A stretch of 64,000 bases of DNA from Bacteroidaceae bacterium HV4-6-C5C (GTDB taxonomy: Bacteria > Bacteroidota > Bacteroidia > Bacteroidales > Bacteroidaceae). Below are positions 16,565-27,542 of this stretch, in pieces. The first letter of the stretch is position 1, and the number at the start of each line of letters is the position of its first letter. The notes below the pieces were generated by a model, which did not search any database, had not been told where the DNA came from, and worked only from the letters and a program-made list of their open reading frames with translations. The position numbers and the translations under genes are program-made. The stretch spans positions 213,046 through 277,045 of the forward strand of contig VOIU01000003.1 in NCBI GenBank assembly GCA_007896885.1, given 5' to 3'.

Positions 16565-18457
16565 TTATTGATCAATATTCGTAATGTATTCCAACAATTT
16601 GCGATAGAAGGGATGTCGCCCCAGGGTCTTGGCATCACCGAGGATTACGAGCTTCATTCTGGCACGGGTTATGGCGACATTCATTCGTCGTAGATCGTGT
16701 AGAAATCCGATTTGCCCTTCATCATTTGCCCGGACGAGACTGATAAATATCACATCACGTTCTTGCCCTTGAAAACCGTCTACCGTATGGACGGTTAACA
16801 AGTTGCGATAAGGACGGAAGAATGATGCCGACTTTATTTTACTCCTAAGGTATTGCACTTGTGCTTTATAAGGAGAAATCAATCCAAAATCAATCTGCTC
16901 ATCAAGTATACGCTTGGCTCCAATCCGCTCAATATATCGTTTAAGCTCTTCCAATAAGAGGTCGGCTTCTTCACGATTGATACGCCCGAATGACTCGCCG
17001 GTAAACTCTTCTTTGAAATCCATCTCTGAAGTGTCTATCCAGCGGATCGGTGTGTCCCAGTCGAGGATACCGCGATGGCTAACTTCGGGCGCTGCCTGAA
17101 GCTCGTTATTATAAAACCATTGTGAAGGAAACTTCATAATGGCTTCATTCATTCTGTATTGGAGTTTCAATAGCGATACTACAGAAGGCTTTGACTTCGC
17201 TACCTTTTCCATTAATGTCTGTTCCAATCCTCCTCGGGCAGCTTCGTAACATTTCACGGTTGCCGGTAGCTGGCAATGATCGCCTGCAAGAATCACCCGA
17301 TTGGCTTTACGGATAGCCACCCAACAAGCCGCTTCCAATGCTTGTGCCGCTTCATCAATAAAGAGTGTGTTGAAATGCTTGCCATTGAGTAAATGGTGAT
17401 TGCTACTCACCAATGTGGAAGCTATGATGTGTGCATTATCAAATAAGTCCGCATTGATTTGTATTTCCAGCTGGGTTGCACGTTCGCGTAAATTATTCAG
17501 TCGATTGCGTACTCCTTCGCGCTCTTCATATCTGGAATTTCGTAAACGTCCTTGTATGGCACGTATCTCTTTACGTATTCCCCAAAGTTCGGTGTATGAA
17601 GGATGGTTCTCAAATCGACGCTCATAAGTGAAGGATAACATTTTGTCGTTTACTCTTGTCGGATTGCCGATGCGTAAAATATTAACCCCTCTGTCCACCA
17701 GCTTTTCACAAATCCAGTCGACTGCCGTATTACTTTGTGCGCAAACCATTACTTGCGGTTCGCGGTGAAGCGTTTCATAAATGGCTTCAACAAGAGTCGT
17801 TGTCTTTCCTGTTCCCGGAGGGCCATGGACTATTGCCACATCCTTAGCATAAAGAACTTTGTTAACAGCTTTTTCTTGTGCCGTATTCAGCCACGGGAAG
17901 CGTACGGGATAGAGTTCTCTAAACTCAGGTTTTAATGTACCCAACAGAATATCGCGCAGTTCGGCCAGCCTGTTTCCGCTTGCTTGCTCCACGTCAGCCA
18001 AAGCTTCGAACATGGTCCGATAAGAGGTTTCATCAAAATAAAGTTGTACGCCAATCTTTTCACCGGTTTGAAGGTCGGTTATGCTCTTGATGTCCGGCAT
18101 GATGATTGCCATTCTTTGCTCATCGGCATAGCTCACTGTGGCTACGAAGTTATAATAAGTGATTTGTCCATTAGCCGCTTCACGGAAAAAACATATCGGT
18201 CGCCCGAATTCAAAATTATGTTCAATGTCAATATCTTCATTGCGGGTGATCTCGAGGGTCAGTTGATTGAGCGAATTATAAAAACTCCGTCCTATCTTGA
18301 TGGGATACCAACATATTCCCCGCTTCAGTTTACGGGTTATTCCCATTACTTCCGATTGGCGCTTAAATTCTTCTTTCTCGTATTCATATTCCATACGCAG
18401 TAAAGTGAGTTGCTGCCGGATATGTATCGTAGGGTTGTTTTGTTCTGCTTCTATCAT
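16565..18457 (-). CDS. UPF1/IGHMBP2-like superfamily 1 helicase (AAA_11/AAA_12)
   Basis: 630 residues resembling SF1B helicases of the UPF1/SMUBP-2/DNA2 type, which translocate on RNA or DNA. The N-terminal part (1-180) is a beta-barrel-like region. Walker A GPPGTGKTTTLVEAIYE is near 215, the Walker B DEAAQALEAA near 370, LQYRMNEAIMKFPS near 435, and TVDGFQGQERDVIFISLVR plus LNVAITRA-like RRMNVAITRARMK near 570-605. A -7 element TACCTTTG (minus strand, 18463-18470) ends only five bases before the ATG, so the transcript may have little or no leader. Substrate unknown. Confidence 0.88.
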   Translation of the reverse strand: MIEAEQNNPTIHIRQQLTLLRMEYEYEKEEFKRQSEVMGITRKLKRGICWYPIKIGRSFYNSLNQLTLEITRNEDIDIEHNFEFGRPICFFREAANGQITYYNFVATVSYADEQRMAIIMPDIKSITDLQTGEKIGVQLYFDETSYRTMFEALADVEQASGNRLAELRDILLGTLKPEFRELYPVRFPWLNTAQEKAVNKVLYAKDVAIVHGPPGTGKTTTLVEAIYETLHREPQVMVCAQSNTAVDWICEKLVDRGVNILRIGNPTRVNDKMLSFTYERRFENHPSYTELWGIRKEIRAIQGRLRNSRYEEREGVRNRLNNLRERATQLEIQINADLFDNAHIIASTLVSSNHHLLNGKHFNTLFIDEAAQALEAACWVAIRKANRVILAGDHCQLPATVKCYEAARGGLEQTLMEKVAKSKPSVVSLLKLQYRMNEAIMKFPSQWFYNNELQAAPEVSHRGILDWDTPIRWIDTSEMDFKEEFTGESFGRINREEADLLLEELKRYIERIGAKRILDEQIDFGLISPYKAQVQYLRSKIKSASFFRPYRNLLTVHTVDGFQGQERDVIFISLVRANDEGQIGFLHDLRRMNVAITRARMKLVILGDAKTLGRHPFYRKLLEYITNIDQ

Positions 18458-18589
18458 ATCTGCAAAGGTAGTGAATCTTCCATTTTGAGAGAAGAAATTC
18501 GGTAATATGTTAAACTAATAAGCTTTTTGCTTGTTTATAATATACTTTTGTTATCTTTTCAATCGTAAATATTTCAATATAAAAGTGGT

Positions 18590-20833
18590 ATGATATACGA
18601 TGTTTCAATGCTTAATGCATTTTATGTAAGTTACAAGGAGAAAATAGAACACGTTCGAACAGTATTACAGCGTCCGTTGACCTTGACGGAAAAAATATTG
18701 TATGTGCATCTGTACAATGGGGGTGAAATCAATGACTATAAACGCGGCGAAGATTATGTGAATTTCCGACCGGACAGGGTAGCCATGCAGGACGCTACAG
18801 CTCAAATGGCGTTACTTCAATTTATGAATTCGGGAAGAGACCGTGTAGCGGTTCCTTCAACGGTTCATTGTGATCATCTGATACAGGCTCATAGAGGAGC
18901 TGATGATGATATCGCAGTTGCTAATCAGACCAATGAAGAAGTTTATGGTTTCTTGCGTGATGTTTCTTCACGCTATGGCATCGGGTTCTGGCAACCGGGA
19001 GCGGGTATTATTCATCAAGTGGTACTGGAAAACTATGCTTTCCCGGGTGGAATGATGGTGGGCACTGATTCACATACTCCTAATGCAGGAGGTTTGGGAA
19101 TGATCGCCATCGGTGTTGGCGGTGCGGATGCAGTCGATGTGATGACCGGGATGGAATGGGAACTTAAAATGCCTAAGATTATAGGTGTACGTCTTACCGG
19201 TAGCCTGAATAATTGGGCGGCACCCAAAGATGTGATTTTGAAATTGGCCGGTATACTTACCGTGAAAGGAGCAACAAACTCCATTATAGAATATTTTGGA
19301 TCGGGAGTAGCTTCTTTATCGGCTACCGGAAAAGCCACTATATGTAACATGGGAGCGGAAGTGGGAGCTACCACTTCTTTATTTCCTTTTGATGCTAAAA
19401 TGGCTACCTATCTAAAGGTTACCGAAAGAGAAGAAATCGCTCTGCTGGCGGAATCTATTGCTACCGATCTTCGTGCTGATGATGAAGTGCTTGCAAGTCC
19501 TGAAAAATATTATGATAGAATTATAGAGATAGACTTATCGACTCTTGAACCTTATATAAACGGCCCTTTTACCCCCGATGCCGCTACGCCGATATCGGAG
19601 TTTGCCGCTAAAGTGAAAGCAAACGGCTATCCGCAAAAAATGGAAGTCGGGTTAATAGGTTCATGCACCAACTCCTCTTATCAAGATTTAAGTCGCGTTG
19701 CTTCTTTGGCGAAACAAGTAGCCGAAAAAGAACTCAAGGTTGCTTCTCCTTTGATTGTCAATCCGGGTTCTGAACGCATTCGGGCTACTGCCGAAAGAGA
19801 TGGCATGATCAGTGTCTTTAAAAATATAGGTGCCGTAATTATGGCGAATGCCTGCGGCCCGTGTATCGGGCAATGGAAGAGGCATACCGACGATCCTATG
19901 CGTAAGAATTCAATTGTGACTTCATTCAACCGTAATTTTGCAAAGCGCGCTGATGGCAATCCGAATACCCATGCTTTTGTCGCTTCTCCCGAATTGACCA
20001 TGGCTTTGACGATAGCCGGAGATCTTTGCTTTAATCCGTTGACCGATACTTTGACAAACAAGAAAGGTGAGCAAGTCAGGCTGGATGCACCGGTGGGTGA
20101 AGAACTTCCATTAAGAGATTTCGTCGATGGAAAGCAAGGCTACATCGCCCCCAAGCAAGTAGAAGCTGAGATTATAGTCAATCCCGCTTCCCAGCGACTT
20201 CAATTGTTAAGCCCTTTTCCGGCATGGGATGGCAACGATTTGATTAAGATGCCTCTTCTCATTAAGACAAAGGGCAAGTGCACTACCGACCACATTTCAA
20301 TGGCAGGGTCATGGCTTCGTTTCCGTGGCCATCTGGAAAATATTTCAGATAACATGCTAATGGGAGCAATCAATGCTTTTAATGGAGAGTCTAATAACGT
20401 GTGGAATCGTATGACCGGTAACTATGATACGGTGTCGGGTACTGCAAAACAGTATAAATCGGAGGGATTGGCTTCGATAGTAGTAGCCGAGGAAAATTAT
20501 GGTGAGGGTTCCAGTCGCGAACATGCTGCTATGGAACCGCGCTTCCTGAATGTTCGCGTCATCTTGGCTAAAAGCTTTGCACGTATCCATGAAACAAATT
20601 TGAAGAAGCAGGGTATGCTTGCGTTGACTTTTGCCGATAAAAATGATTATGATAAAATAAGGGAACATGATTTGATTTCGGTTGTCGGGTTGAAAGAGTT
20701 TGCCCCGGAACGTAATATGGAGGTTATTCTTTATCATGAGGACGGTACAGAAGACCGTTTTAACGTACAACATACCTATAACAAACAGCAGATTGGTTGG
20801 TTTCGTGCCGGCTCTGCGTTAAATGCAAGATAA
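18590..20833 (+). CDS. acn: Aconitate hydratase
   Basis: Interconverts citrate and isocitrate through a [4Fe-4S] cluster. The 747 residues fit the mitochondrial-type aconitase subfamily. Motifs: [12 protein letters not shown] near 160, [13 protein letters not shown] near 355 (first cluster Cys), [10 protein letters not shown] near 420 (other two Cys), and the swivel-domain [14 protein letters not shown] near 640. It is the first gene of an acn-icd-gltA operon. A TACTTTTG -7 element is seen at 18543-18550. The stop overlaps an upstream in-frame ATG of icd. Confidence 0.96.
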   Translation: MIYDVSMLNAFYVSYKEKIEHVRTVLQRPLTLTEKILYVHLYNGGEINDYKRGEDYVNFRPDRVAMQDATAQMALLQFMNSGRDRVAVPSTVHCDHLIQAHRGADDDIAVANQTNEEVYGFLRDVSSRYGIGFWQPGAGIIHQVVLENYAFPGGMMVGTDSHTPNAGGLGMIAIGVGGADAVDVMTGMEWELKMPKIIGVRLTGSLNNWAAPKDVILKLAGILTVKGATNSIIEYFGSGVASLSATGKATICNMGAEVGATTSLFPFDAKMATYLKVTEREEIALLAESIATDLRADDEVLASPEKYYDRIIEIDLSTLEPYINGPFTPDAATPISEFAAKVKANGYPQKMEVGLIGSCTNSSYQDLSRVASLAKQVAEKELKVASPLIVNPGSERIRATAERDGMISVFKNIGAVIMANACGPCIGQWKRHTDDPMRKNSIVTSFNRNFAKRADGNPNTHAFVASPELTMALTIAGDLCFNPLTDTLTNKKGEQVRLDAPVGEELPLRDFVDGKQGYIAPKQVEAEIIVNPASQRLQLLSPFPAWDGNDLIKMPLLIKTKGKCTTDHISMAGSWLRFRGHLENISDNMLMGAINAFNGESNNVWNRMTGNYDTVSGTAKQYKSEGLASIVVAEENYGEGSSREHAAMEPRFLNVRVILAKSFARIHETNLKKQGMLALTFADKNDYDKIREHDLISVVGLKEFAPERNMEVILYHEDGTEDRFNVQHTYNKQQIGWFRAGSALNAR

Positions 20834-20840
20834 AAAGAAG

Positions 20841-22028
20841 ATGAGCAAAATTACAAAACAAACTGATGGTACACTGTTAGTACCTGATGTGCCTACTGTA
20901 CCTTTTATAACCGGCGACGGAGTGGGAGCTGAGGTGACCCCTTCAATGCAGGCTATTGTAGATGCGGCAGTCCGTAAAGCTTACGGAAGCGTGAGGCATA
21001 TTGAGTGGAAAGAAGTCCTGGCAGGTGAGCGCGCCTTCAGGAAGACGGGGGCATGGTTGCCTGACGAGACAATGGCAGCTTTCAAAGAATATCTAGTCGG
21101 GATTAAAGGCCCGCTGACGACTCCTGTGGGGGGAGGAATTCGTTCTTTGAACGTTGCACTCCGACAGACACTCGACCTTTTTGTTTGCCTACGTCCTGTC
21201 CGTTGGTACAGAGGTGTCCATTCGCCTGTTCGCGAACCGGAAAAAGTAAACATGTGTGTGTTCCGCGAGAATACCGAAGATATTTATGCCGGTATTGAGT
21301 GGGAAGCCGGTACACCTGAAGCGGAAAAATTCTATCATTTCCTGGAAACAGAAATGAAAGTTACCAAGGTACGTTTTCCCGAAACTTCTTCGTTTGGAGT
21401 GAAACCTGTTTCCAAAGAAGGCACCGAACGTCTTGTCCGTGCAGCTTGCCAATATGCCCTTGATCATGGTCTGCCTTCCGTGACTTTGGTCCATAAGGGA
21501 AATATTATGAAATTTACTGAAGGTGGTTTTAAGAAGTGGGGATATGAATTGGCGCAACGCGAGTTTGCTGACGAACTGGCAACAGGTAAGTTGGTGATAA
21601 AAGATTGTATTGCAGACGCTTTTCTTCAGAATACATTACTCACACCGGAAAAATATTCCGTGATAGCTACACTTAATTTAAATGGTGATTACGTCTCCGA
21701 TCAGTTGGCTGCCATGGTGGGTGGAATCGGCATTGCTCCCGGAGCAAATATTAATTATCATTCGGGGCATGCCATATTCGAAGCAACACATGGCACTGCG
21801 CCGGATATTGCAGGAAATGACATTGTGAACCCTTGCTCCATTGTCCTTTCGGCAGTGATGATGCTTGAATATTTAGGGTGGAAAGAAGCTGCCGGCTTAA
21901 TAGACAATGCTTTGGAAAAGAGTTTTCTAGAATCGCGCGCTACCGCTGATCTTGCCCGCTTCATGCCCGGAGGTGTATCTTTATCCACTTCTGCTTTTAC
22001 GAGAGAAATCGTAAAGAGAATAGAATAA
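20841..22028 (+). CDS. icd: Isocitrate dehydrogenase (NADP-type)
   Basis: Oxidatively decarboxylates isocitrate to 2-oxoglutarate. The 395 residues show [16 protein letters not shown] near 26, the substrate motif [24 protein letters not shown] near 100-120, [12 protein letters not shown] near 150 and [21 protein letters not shown] near 300-325. An ATG at 20823 also opens the frame and overlaps acn by 11 bp. The ATG at 20841, preceded by AAAAAGAAG, fits the family N-terminus better. Confidence 0.94.
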   Translation: MSKITKQTDGTLLVPDVPTVPFITGDGVGAEVTPSMQAIVDAAVRKAYGSVRHIEWKEVLAGERAFRKTGAWLPDETMAAFKEYLVGIKGPLTTPVGGGIRSLNVALRQTLDLFVCLRPVRWYRGVHSPVREPEKVNMCVFRENTEDIYAGIEWEAGTPEAEKFYHFLETEMKVTKVRFPETSSFGVKPVSKEGTERLVRAACQYALDHGLPSVTLVHKGNIMKFTEGGFKKWGYELAQREFADELATGKLVIKDCIADAFLQNTLLTPEKYSVIATLNLNGDYVSDQLAAMVGGIGIAPGANINYHSGHAIFEATHGTAPDIAGNDIVNPCSIVLSAVMMLEYLGWKEAAGLIDNALEKSFLESRATADLARFMPGGVSLSTSAFTREIVKRIE

Positions 22029-22049
22029 CAAATTAATGATTAAAACGTA

Positions 22050-23399
22050 ATGAATATGAAAAAGGAATATTTGGTTTATAAGTTATCGGAGTCGATGAAA
22101 GAGGCTGTCAGAATAGATACGGAGTTGTTTTCGAAATTCGATGTGAAGCGTGGCTTGAGAAATGAGGACGGAACCGGTGTATTAGTCGGACTTACCCGTA
22201 TTGGTAATGTAGTGGGTTATGAACGGATTCCTGGTGGAGGTCTGAAACCTATTCCCGGAAAATTATTCTATCGCGGATATGATGTTGAGGATATCGTACA
22301 TGCCATGATTAAAGAAAAACGGTTTGGTTTTGAAGAAGTCGCTTATTTGTTACTTTCCGGCAATCTGCCTGACAAGGAAGAATTGGCTTCATTTTCCGAG
22401 CTCATTTATGATAATATGCCTTTGGAGCAAAAAACAAAGATGAATATTATTGAGCTTGAGGGAAATGATATTATGAATATTCTGGCTCGTAGCGTGCTTG
22501 AGATGTATCGTTTTGATCCTGCTGCCGATGATACTTCGCGTGATAATCTTATGCGACAAAGTATTGATTTGATCTCCAAGTTCCCTACGATTATAGCTTA
22601 TGCTTACAATATGCTTCGTCATGCTACATTTGGACGTTCATTGCATATCCGTAATCCACAAGAAAAGCTTTCCATTGCCCAGAACTTCCTTCACATGTTG
22701 AAGCGTGACTATACGGAACTTGATGCCAGGACTCTCGACTTATTACTCGTATTGCAGGCGGAGCACGGAGGTGGTAATAACTCAACGTTTACAGTCCGGG
22801 TCACTTCTTCTACAGGGACGGACACATACTCTTCCATAGCTGCCGGTATTGGTTCGTTGAAAGGTCCGTTACATGGAGGTGCCAATATTCAGGTTGCGGA
22901 CATGTTCCATCATCTAAAGGAGAATATACAAGACTGGACAAGTGTGGAGGAAATCGATACTTATTTCACCCGTATGTTGAATAAGGAAGTCTATAATAAG
23001 AGTGGATTGATCTATGGTATCGGACACGCTGTATATACCATTTCCGACCCGCGTGCCGTTCTCTTGAAAGAGTTGGCTCGTGATTTAGCTAAGGAGAAAG
23101 GCCGTAAGGAGGAGTTTGCATTCCTTGAATTACTAGAAGAAAGAGCAATAGAGACTTTTGGTCGGATTAAGAATAACGGGAAAACCGTTTCGAGCAATGT
23201 GGACTTTTATTCCGGTTTTGTTTATGAAATGATTGGCTTACCTCAAGAAATATATACTCCGTTATTTGCAATGGCACGTATTGTGGGATGGTGTGCTCAT
23301 CGTAATGAAGAGTTGAACTTTGAAGGCAAACGTATTATCCGTCCTGCCTATAAAAATGTGTTGGATGAAGTCCCATATATCCCGTTGAAAAAGAGATGA
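22050..23399 (+). CDS. gltA: Citrate synthase
   Basis: Condenses acetyl-CoA and oxaloacetate. 449 residues, with a second possible start two codons downstream at 22056. Family motifs: EHGGGNNSTFTVRVTSSTGTD near 248, GPLHGGANIQVADMF near 275, and the active-site GHAVYTISDPRA near 328. With acn and icd it forms the short oxidative arm of the TCA cycle, which in Bacteroides-type anaerobes serves glutamate synthesis rather than respiration (inferred from known physiology). Confidence 0.95.
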   Translation: MNMKKEYLVYKLSESMKEAVRIDTELFSKFDVKRGLRNEDGTGVLVGLTRIGNVVGYERIPGGGLKPIPGKLFYRGYDVEDIVHAMIKEKRFGFEEVAYLLLSGNLPDKEELASFSELIYDNMPLEQKTKMNIIELEGNDIMNILARSVLEMYRFDPAADDTSRDNLMRQSIDLISKFPTIIAYAYNMLRHATFGRSLHIRNPQEKLSIAQNFLHMLKRDYTELDARTLDLLLVLQAEHGGGNNSTFTVRVTSSTGTDTYSSIAAGIGSLKGPLHGGANIQVADMFHHLKENIQDWTSVEEIDTYFTRMLNKEVYNKSGLIYGIGHAVYTISDPRAVLLKELARDLAKEKGRKEEFAFLELLEERAIETFGRIKNNGKTVSSNVDFYSGFVYEMIGLPQEIYTPLFAMARIVGWCAHRNEELNFEGKRIIRPAYKNVLDEVPYIPLKKR

Positions 23400-23466
23400 T
23401 ATATCCTTCATACTCAGAAGCCGACTTTTCATATTAGCAAATCCGGCTTCTAATTTTCCATAAGAT

Positions 23467-23501
23467 AAAAAAAGACTACCTTATACAGGTAGTCTTTTTT
23501 A
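23467..23501. terminator. Bidirectional terminator between gltA and pfkA
   Basis: AAAGACTACCT (23471-23481) and AGGTAGTCTTT (23487-23497) are exact reverse complements, loop TATAC, flanked by an A-run and a T-run. It can therefore end transcription from both sides. A second inverted repeat, AGAAGCCG 23416-23423 / CGGCTTCT 23444-23451, lies just upstream. Confidence 0.88.
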
Positions 23502-23558
23502 TTTATATTTATTGTTCTGAAAATCCGCTAAATGGTATTTTCTCAACGGGCTCCTTAC

Positions 23559-24539
23559 TTAGATAGACAGTTCACGAAGAACGTTAACCAATTCCAACTT
23601 GATAGGCTTATTGTTTTTGATTGCTTTGGTAAAAGGTACATATACCACTTCGTCATTTTCAATTCCGATCATGACGTTGCGTTGTCCCTCCATTATGGCA
23701 TCTATTGCAGCAGCTCCAAGGCGACTTGCCAAGATACGATCGTGTGCTGTAGGGCTTCCTCCACGCTGAACATGTCCCAATATTGTTACACGTACATCAT
23801 ATTCCGGATATTCGTTTTTTACACGATCGGCATAGTGCATTGCGCCTCCGGTTAGGCCACTTTCGGCTACTATTACAATACTACTATTTTTCGATTTGCG
23901 GAAACCATTCTTAATGAATTCTTCCAATTGGTCTACTTCCGTATCCAATTCCGGAATGATAGCTGCTTCGGCACCGGAAGCAATAGCGCCGTTTAAAGCT
24001 AAGAAACCGGCATCCCGGCCCATGACTTCTACGAAGAATAAACGCTCGTGGGAAGTTGCCGTATCACGAATCTTATCAACAGCTTCAAGAATCGTATTCA
24101 GAGCCGTATCATATCCAATGGTAGTGTCCGTCCCATACAAATCATTATCTATGGTTCCCGGCAAACCAATGCAGGGTACATCAAATTCTTCAGCGAAGAT
24201 ACGGGCACCTGTTAGCGAACCGTCTCCTCCTATAATAACCAAGGCATCAATGCCTTCTTTCTTCATGTTATCGTATGCAATCTGACGTCCTTCCGGTGTC
24301 ATGAACTCCTTGCAGCGGGCAGTTTTCAGAATAGTACCTCCCAATTGGATGATGTTACTTACATTTTGGCTTCTGAATTCGCTGATTTCACCTGTAACCA
24401 ATCCTTTATAACCCCGATATATTCCTTTTACCCCAAGTCCGTTATAGATAGCTGCGCGTGTTACCGCGCGGATGGCTGCATTCATTCCCGGTGCATCTCC
24501 TCCGGATGTTAAAATACCTATACACTTAATATTTGCCAT
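23559..24539 (-). CDS. pfkA: 6-phosphofructokinase
   Basis: ATP-dependent phosphorylation of fructose 6-phosphate. 326 residues, usual length. [17 protein letters not shown] (10-26) binds [13 protein letters not shown] near 103, [18 protein letters not shown] near 125 (catalytic Asp), GRDAGFLAL near 170, and [13 protein letters not shown] near 250. The start is followed upstream by its own TATCTTTG -7 element (minus strand, 24573-24580), so it can be transcribed separately from ispH. Confidence 0.96.
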   Translation of the reverse strand: MANIKCIGILTSGGDAPGMNAAIRAVTRAAIYNGLGVKGIYRGYKGLVTGEISEFRSQNVSNIIQLGGTILKTARCKEFMTPEGRQIAYDNMKKEGIDALVIIGGDGSLTGARIFAEEFDVPCIGLPGTIDNDLYGTDTTIGYDTALNTILEAVDKIRDTATSHERLFFVEVMGRDAGFLALNGAIASGAEAAIIPELDTEVDQLEEFIKNGFRKSKNSSIVIVAESGLTGGAMHYADRVKNEYPEYDVRVTILGHVQRGGSPTAHDRILASRLGAAAIDAIMEGQRNVMIGIENDEVVYVPFTKAIKNNKPIKLELVNVLRELSI

Positions 24540-24626
24540 AACAACCTATTGTTTTAGTCTTAATAATTGTCGCAAAGATAGCAAATTTGTAAGGGGAGCT
24601 CTAATAATTAACGTTAATTCGGCGTT

Positions 24627-25490
24627 TCAAAGATGTGATTTTATTGAATCTGATATTTTTTCCATCAACCATTTAGGAGTGGATGTTGCACCACAGATTC
24701 CAATGGATGAAACTCCTTTAATCAGATTATAGTCAATATCTTCTTCGCTGTAAATTAGGTATGAATTGGGATTAATGTTCTTGCATTCACCATAAAGCAT
24801 TTTCCCGTTAGAACTTTTCTTGCCACTGACAAAGAAAATTAAGTCATGCGATGCTGCGAATTCACGGATATGGGGAAACCGATTGACTACCTGTCTGCAT
24901 ATTGTGTCGTGGTACTCAAAAGTAACATCCGGTGAAATGTGCTCTTTAATATAGCTGACAATCTGCTGAAATTCATCCAATGATTTAGTGGTTTGCGAAT
25001 ACAGACGTATGCTTTTGTTCAGGTCGAGTTGTTTCGCTTCTTCCAGACTCTCAATGACAATAGCATTTCCGGTAGTCTGTCCCACCAATCCCAATACTTC
25101 AGCATGCCCGTTCTTTCCGTAGATTACAATTTGCTTCGACTCATCGTCTTCGTGATTGTATTCTTGTTTAATCTTCTTTTGAATGCGAAGAACCACCGGG
25201 CAAGTTGCATCAATAATTTCAATGTTATTCCTGCGTGCAGTCTCATAGGTTTCAGGTGGTTCACCATGAGCACGTAAAAGGACTTTTGCGTTTTGGAGTC
25301 GATTAAAATCATCATGATTGATGGTGATCAAACCTAATTCTCTTAATCGCTCAACTTCGCAACTGTTGTGTACTATATCTCCGAGGCAATATAATTTGCC
25401 TCCTTTTTTTAATTCTTCTTCCGCTTTCCGTATTGCGGTGACTACGCCGAAGCAAAAGCCTGAGTTTTTATCGATCTCTACTTTTACCAT
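24627..25490 (-). CDS. ispH: 4-hydroxy-3-methylbut-2-enyl diphosphate reductase
   Basis: Final step of the non-mevalonate isoprenoid pathway, giving IPP and DMAPP. It is a [4Fe-4S] enzyme. The 287 residues hold the three cluster cysteines in NSGFCFGV (Cys13), DATCPVV near 95, and GICGATSTPKW near 270, plus the conserved RAHGEPPE near 75. It lies 21 bp downstream of cmk on the same strand; a cmk-ispH pairing is common in anaerobes. Confidence 0.96.
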   Translation of the reverse strand: MVKVEIDKNSGFCFGVVTAIRKAEEELKKGGKLYCLGDIVHNSCEVERLRELGLITINHDDFNRLQNAKVLLRAHGEPPETYETARRNNIEIIDATCPVVLRIQKKIKQEYNHEDDESKQIVIYGKNGHAEVLGLVGQTTGNAIVIESLEEAKQLDLNKSIRLYSQTTKSLDEFQQIVSYIKEHISPDVTFEYHDTICRQVVNRFPHIREFAASHDLIFFVSGKKSSNGKMLYGECKNINPNSYLIYSEEDIDYNLIKGVSSIGICGATSTPKWLMEKISDSIKSHL

Positions 25491-25511
25491 AATTCCGATT
25501 ATTGTGTGATT

Positions 25512-26201
25512 TTACATTTCGGCTACTTGCCCAAGTTGGGCTTTCAACCATTCTTTTTGTTCGGAAAGGGTCATTTGGCTGTTATCCAGTAATATTGCAT
25601 CATCTGCTTTACGTAGCGGACTAATCTCGCGATTTTGATCGATATAGTCGCGTTGCTTTACATTTTCTAGTATATCGTTATAACTGGCTTCTTCTCCTTT
25701 GGCTTTCAGTTCGTCGTAACGACGCTGGGCACGGATTTCTGCAGAAGCAGTTACAAATATTTTTAGTTCCGCATCAGGAAAAACAGTTGTGCCGATATCA
25801 CGGCCATCCATTACAATGCCTTTCGCTTTCCCCATTTCTTGCTGTTGGGCAACCATCGCTTCGCGTACAAAACCCAGTGTAGCAATGGGGCTTACATGAG
25901 AAGAAACATCCATGGTCCGGATTTTGTTCTCGACATTGATTCCATTTAAGTAAGTATCCGGACGTCCCGTTTCAGGGTTGAGCTGAAATGAGATGTGTAT
26001 TGAATCCATCTCCTTTTGTAGCTTTTGAGTGTCAATATTTTCCCCTTTGAATATTCCATTTTCCAGGCTATATAGAGTTACAGCACGATACATGGCGCCG
26101 CTGTCAATGTAGATATAACCTATCTCACGCGCAAGATCTTTCGCCATTGTACTTTTTCCACAAGAAGAAAAACCATCTATTGCAATAACTACCTTTTTCA
26201 T
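25512..26201 (-). CDS. cmk: Cytidylate kinase
   Basis: Phosphorylates CMP and dCMP with ATP. The 229 residues begin [20 protein letters not shown], with the P-loop at about 9-17. [14 protein letters not shown] near 31 and [14 protein letters not shown] near 150 are the CMP-binding and lid signatures. A likely promoter lies at 26327-26357 on the minus strand: TTTA, 19 bp, TATCTTTG, one mismatch in the -33 box. That gives a leader of about 120 nt. First gene of the cmk-ispH unit. Confidence 0.95.
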   Translation of the reverse strand: MKKVVIAIDGFSSCGKSTMAKDLAREIGYIYIDSGAMYRAVTLYSLENGIFKGENIDTQKLQKEMDSIHISFQLNPETGRPDTYLNGINVENKIRTMDVSSHVSPIATLGFVREAMVAQQQEMGKAKGIVMDGRDIGTTVFPDAELKIFVTASAEIRAQRRYDELKAKGEEASYNDILENVKQRDYIDQNREISPLRKADDAILLDNSQMTLSEQKEWLKAQLGQVAEM

Positions 26202-26554
26202 TGTTATCGTTATTTTTTTTGTTCTTAATTGTATCGCTTTAATGATTGTTACAGCATTACCTATCTTGTATTGATAATAAATGAAACTTTATTATGCCGA
26301 CTCAATGGTTACACTGAAAACTTGTTCAAAGATACTGTATTTTTTTTGCTCGCTAAAAAACATTATTGTCGAAATCATATTGGCCAATTCGTTTTCGAAT
26401 AGACTTAATAGGCTTTACTTCAGATTATCAATCTATCTTTCTTTATTGCAACTATCTTCTCTTTTTCTATATTGTCTTTCGGTTTTTATCCTTATATTTG
26501 TCCGAAATGAGATGGATATGAGAGTGTACTGCCCATATCATTAAAAGATTGATT
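26202..26554. other. Divergent promoter region between cmk and the polyprenyl synthase
   Basis: 353 bp, AT-rich. It holds the cmk promoter (26327-26357, minus) and the polyprenyl synthase promoter (26471-26500, plus). An 87-codon open frame at 26281-26544 spans both and is rejected as a gene. Confidence 0.6.
26471..26500 (+). promoter_or_regulatory. Promoter of the polyprenyl synthase operon
   Basis: ATTG at 26471-26474, 18-bp spacer, TATATTTG at 26493-26500 (exact TAnnTTTG). It lies 54 bp upstream of the ATG at 26555. Confidence 0.6.
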
Positions 26555-27532
26555 ATGATGTTTACAGCTTCTGAAATTTTAGAGAAAATAAATATATATA
26601 TTGCAGAACTACAGCTTACGCGTACTCCTCAGAATTTATATGAACCCGTAAAATACGTGTTATCGTTGGGTGGTAAAAGAATTCGTCCGGTACTGATGCT
26701 GCTAGCTTATAATTTATATAAAGATGATGTGGATTCAATACTGCCCGTCGCTTCAGGTATAGAAATATACCATAATTATACACTTCTGCATGATGATTTG
26801 ATGGATCGAGCCGATCTGAGAAGAGGAAAGAAGACCGTTCATAAAATATGGAATGATAATACGGCAATTCTTTCGGGAGATGCAATGTTGGTACTTGCTT
26901 ATCAGCACATTGCTCAATGTAATCCCAAACACCTAAAAGAAGCACTGGATTTGTTTAGTTTGACTGCTCTTGAAATATGTGAGGGGCAGCAGCTTGATAT
27001 GGATTTTGAAGAAAGAGATGATGTCACCCAAGAAGAGTATTTGGAGATGATTCGTTTGAAGACATCCGTACTGCTTGCATGTAGCTTGAAAATAGGAGGA
27101 CTATTGGGAGGAGCAACGGTTGAAGATGCATCCAATCTTTATAATTTCGGTATGCAGATGGGACTTGCCTTTCAGTTAAAAGATGATTTACTGGATGTTT
27201 ATGGAGATGCTTCGGTATTTGGGAAGAATATTGGTGGGGATATCTTGTCCAATAAAAAAACGTTTCTACTGATTAAAGCATTGGAACATGCTGATCCTGA
27301 TCAAAAGAAAGAGTTAAATTATTGGCTGATGTCCGTTGATTTTGTCCCGGCTGAGAAGATTGCTGCCGTAACGGACTTGTATAACCGTATTGGAGTGCGA
27401 AAATGGTGCGAAGATAAGATTTCGGATTATACAGTTAAGGCGATAGAGAGCTTGAAGCTTGTGGATGTTGACATGGAGAAGAAGAAGGAACTGCAACGAT
27501 TAATAGAGAAACTAATGTCTCGCGAAATATAA
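26555..27532 (+). CDS. Polyprenyl diphosphate synthase
   Basis: Trans-prenyltransferase that adds IPP units to an allylic diphosphate. About 325 residues. The first Asp-rich motif LLHDDLMDRADLRRG is near 82 and the second FQLKDDLLDVYGD near 215; GGKRIRPVL near 45 binds IPP. The product length (geranylgeranyl, octaprenyl or other) cannot be fixed from sequence, though quinone side-chain synthesis is likely. Two adjacent ATGs (26555, 26558) can start it. The next gene follows after 10 bp. Confidence 0.92.
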   Translation: MMFTASEILEKINIYIAELQLTRTPQNLYEPVKYVLSLGGKRIRPVLMLLAYNLYKDDVDSILPVASGIEIYHNYTLLHDDLMDRADLRRGKKTVHKIWNDNTAILSGDAMLVLAYQHIAQCNPKHLKEALDLFSLTALEICEGQQLDMDFEERDDVTQEEYLEMIRLKTSVLLACSLKIGGLLGGATVEDASNLYNFGMQMGLAFQLKDDLLDVYGDASVFGKNIGGDILSNKKTFLLIKALEHADPDQKKELNYWLMSVDFVPAEKIAAVTDLYNRIGVRKWCEDKISDYTVKAIESLKLVDVDMEKKKELQRLIEKLMSREI

Positions 27533-27542
27533 ATAGTAGCTT

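Noticed and set aside
26281..26544. 87-codon open frame upstream of the polyprenyl synthase
   Set aside because: It covers two opposing promoter elements, has low-complexity Leu/Ser/Phe composition and no family resemblance.
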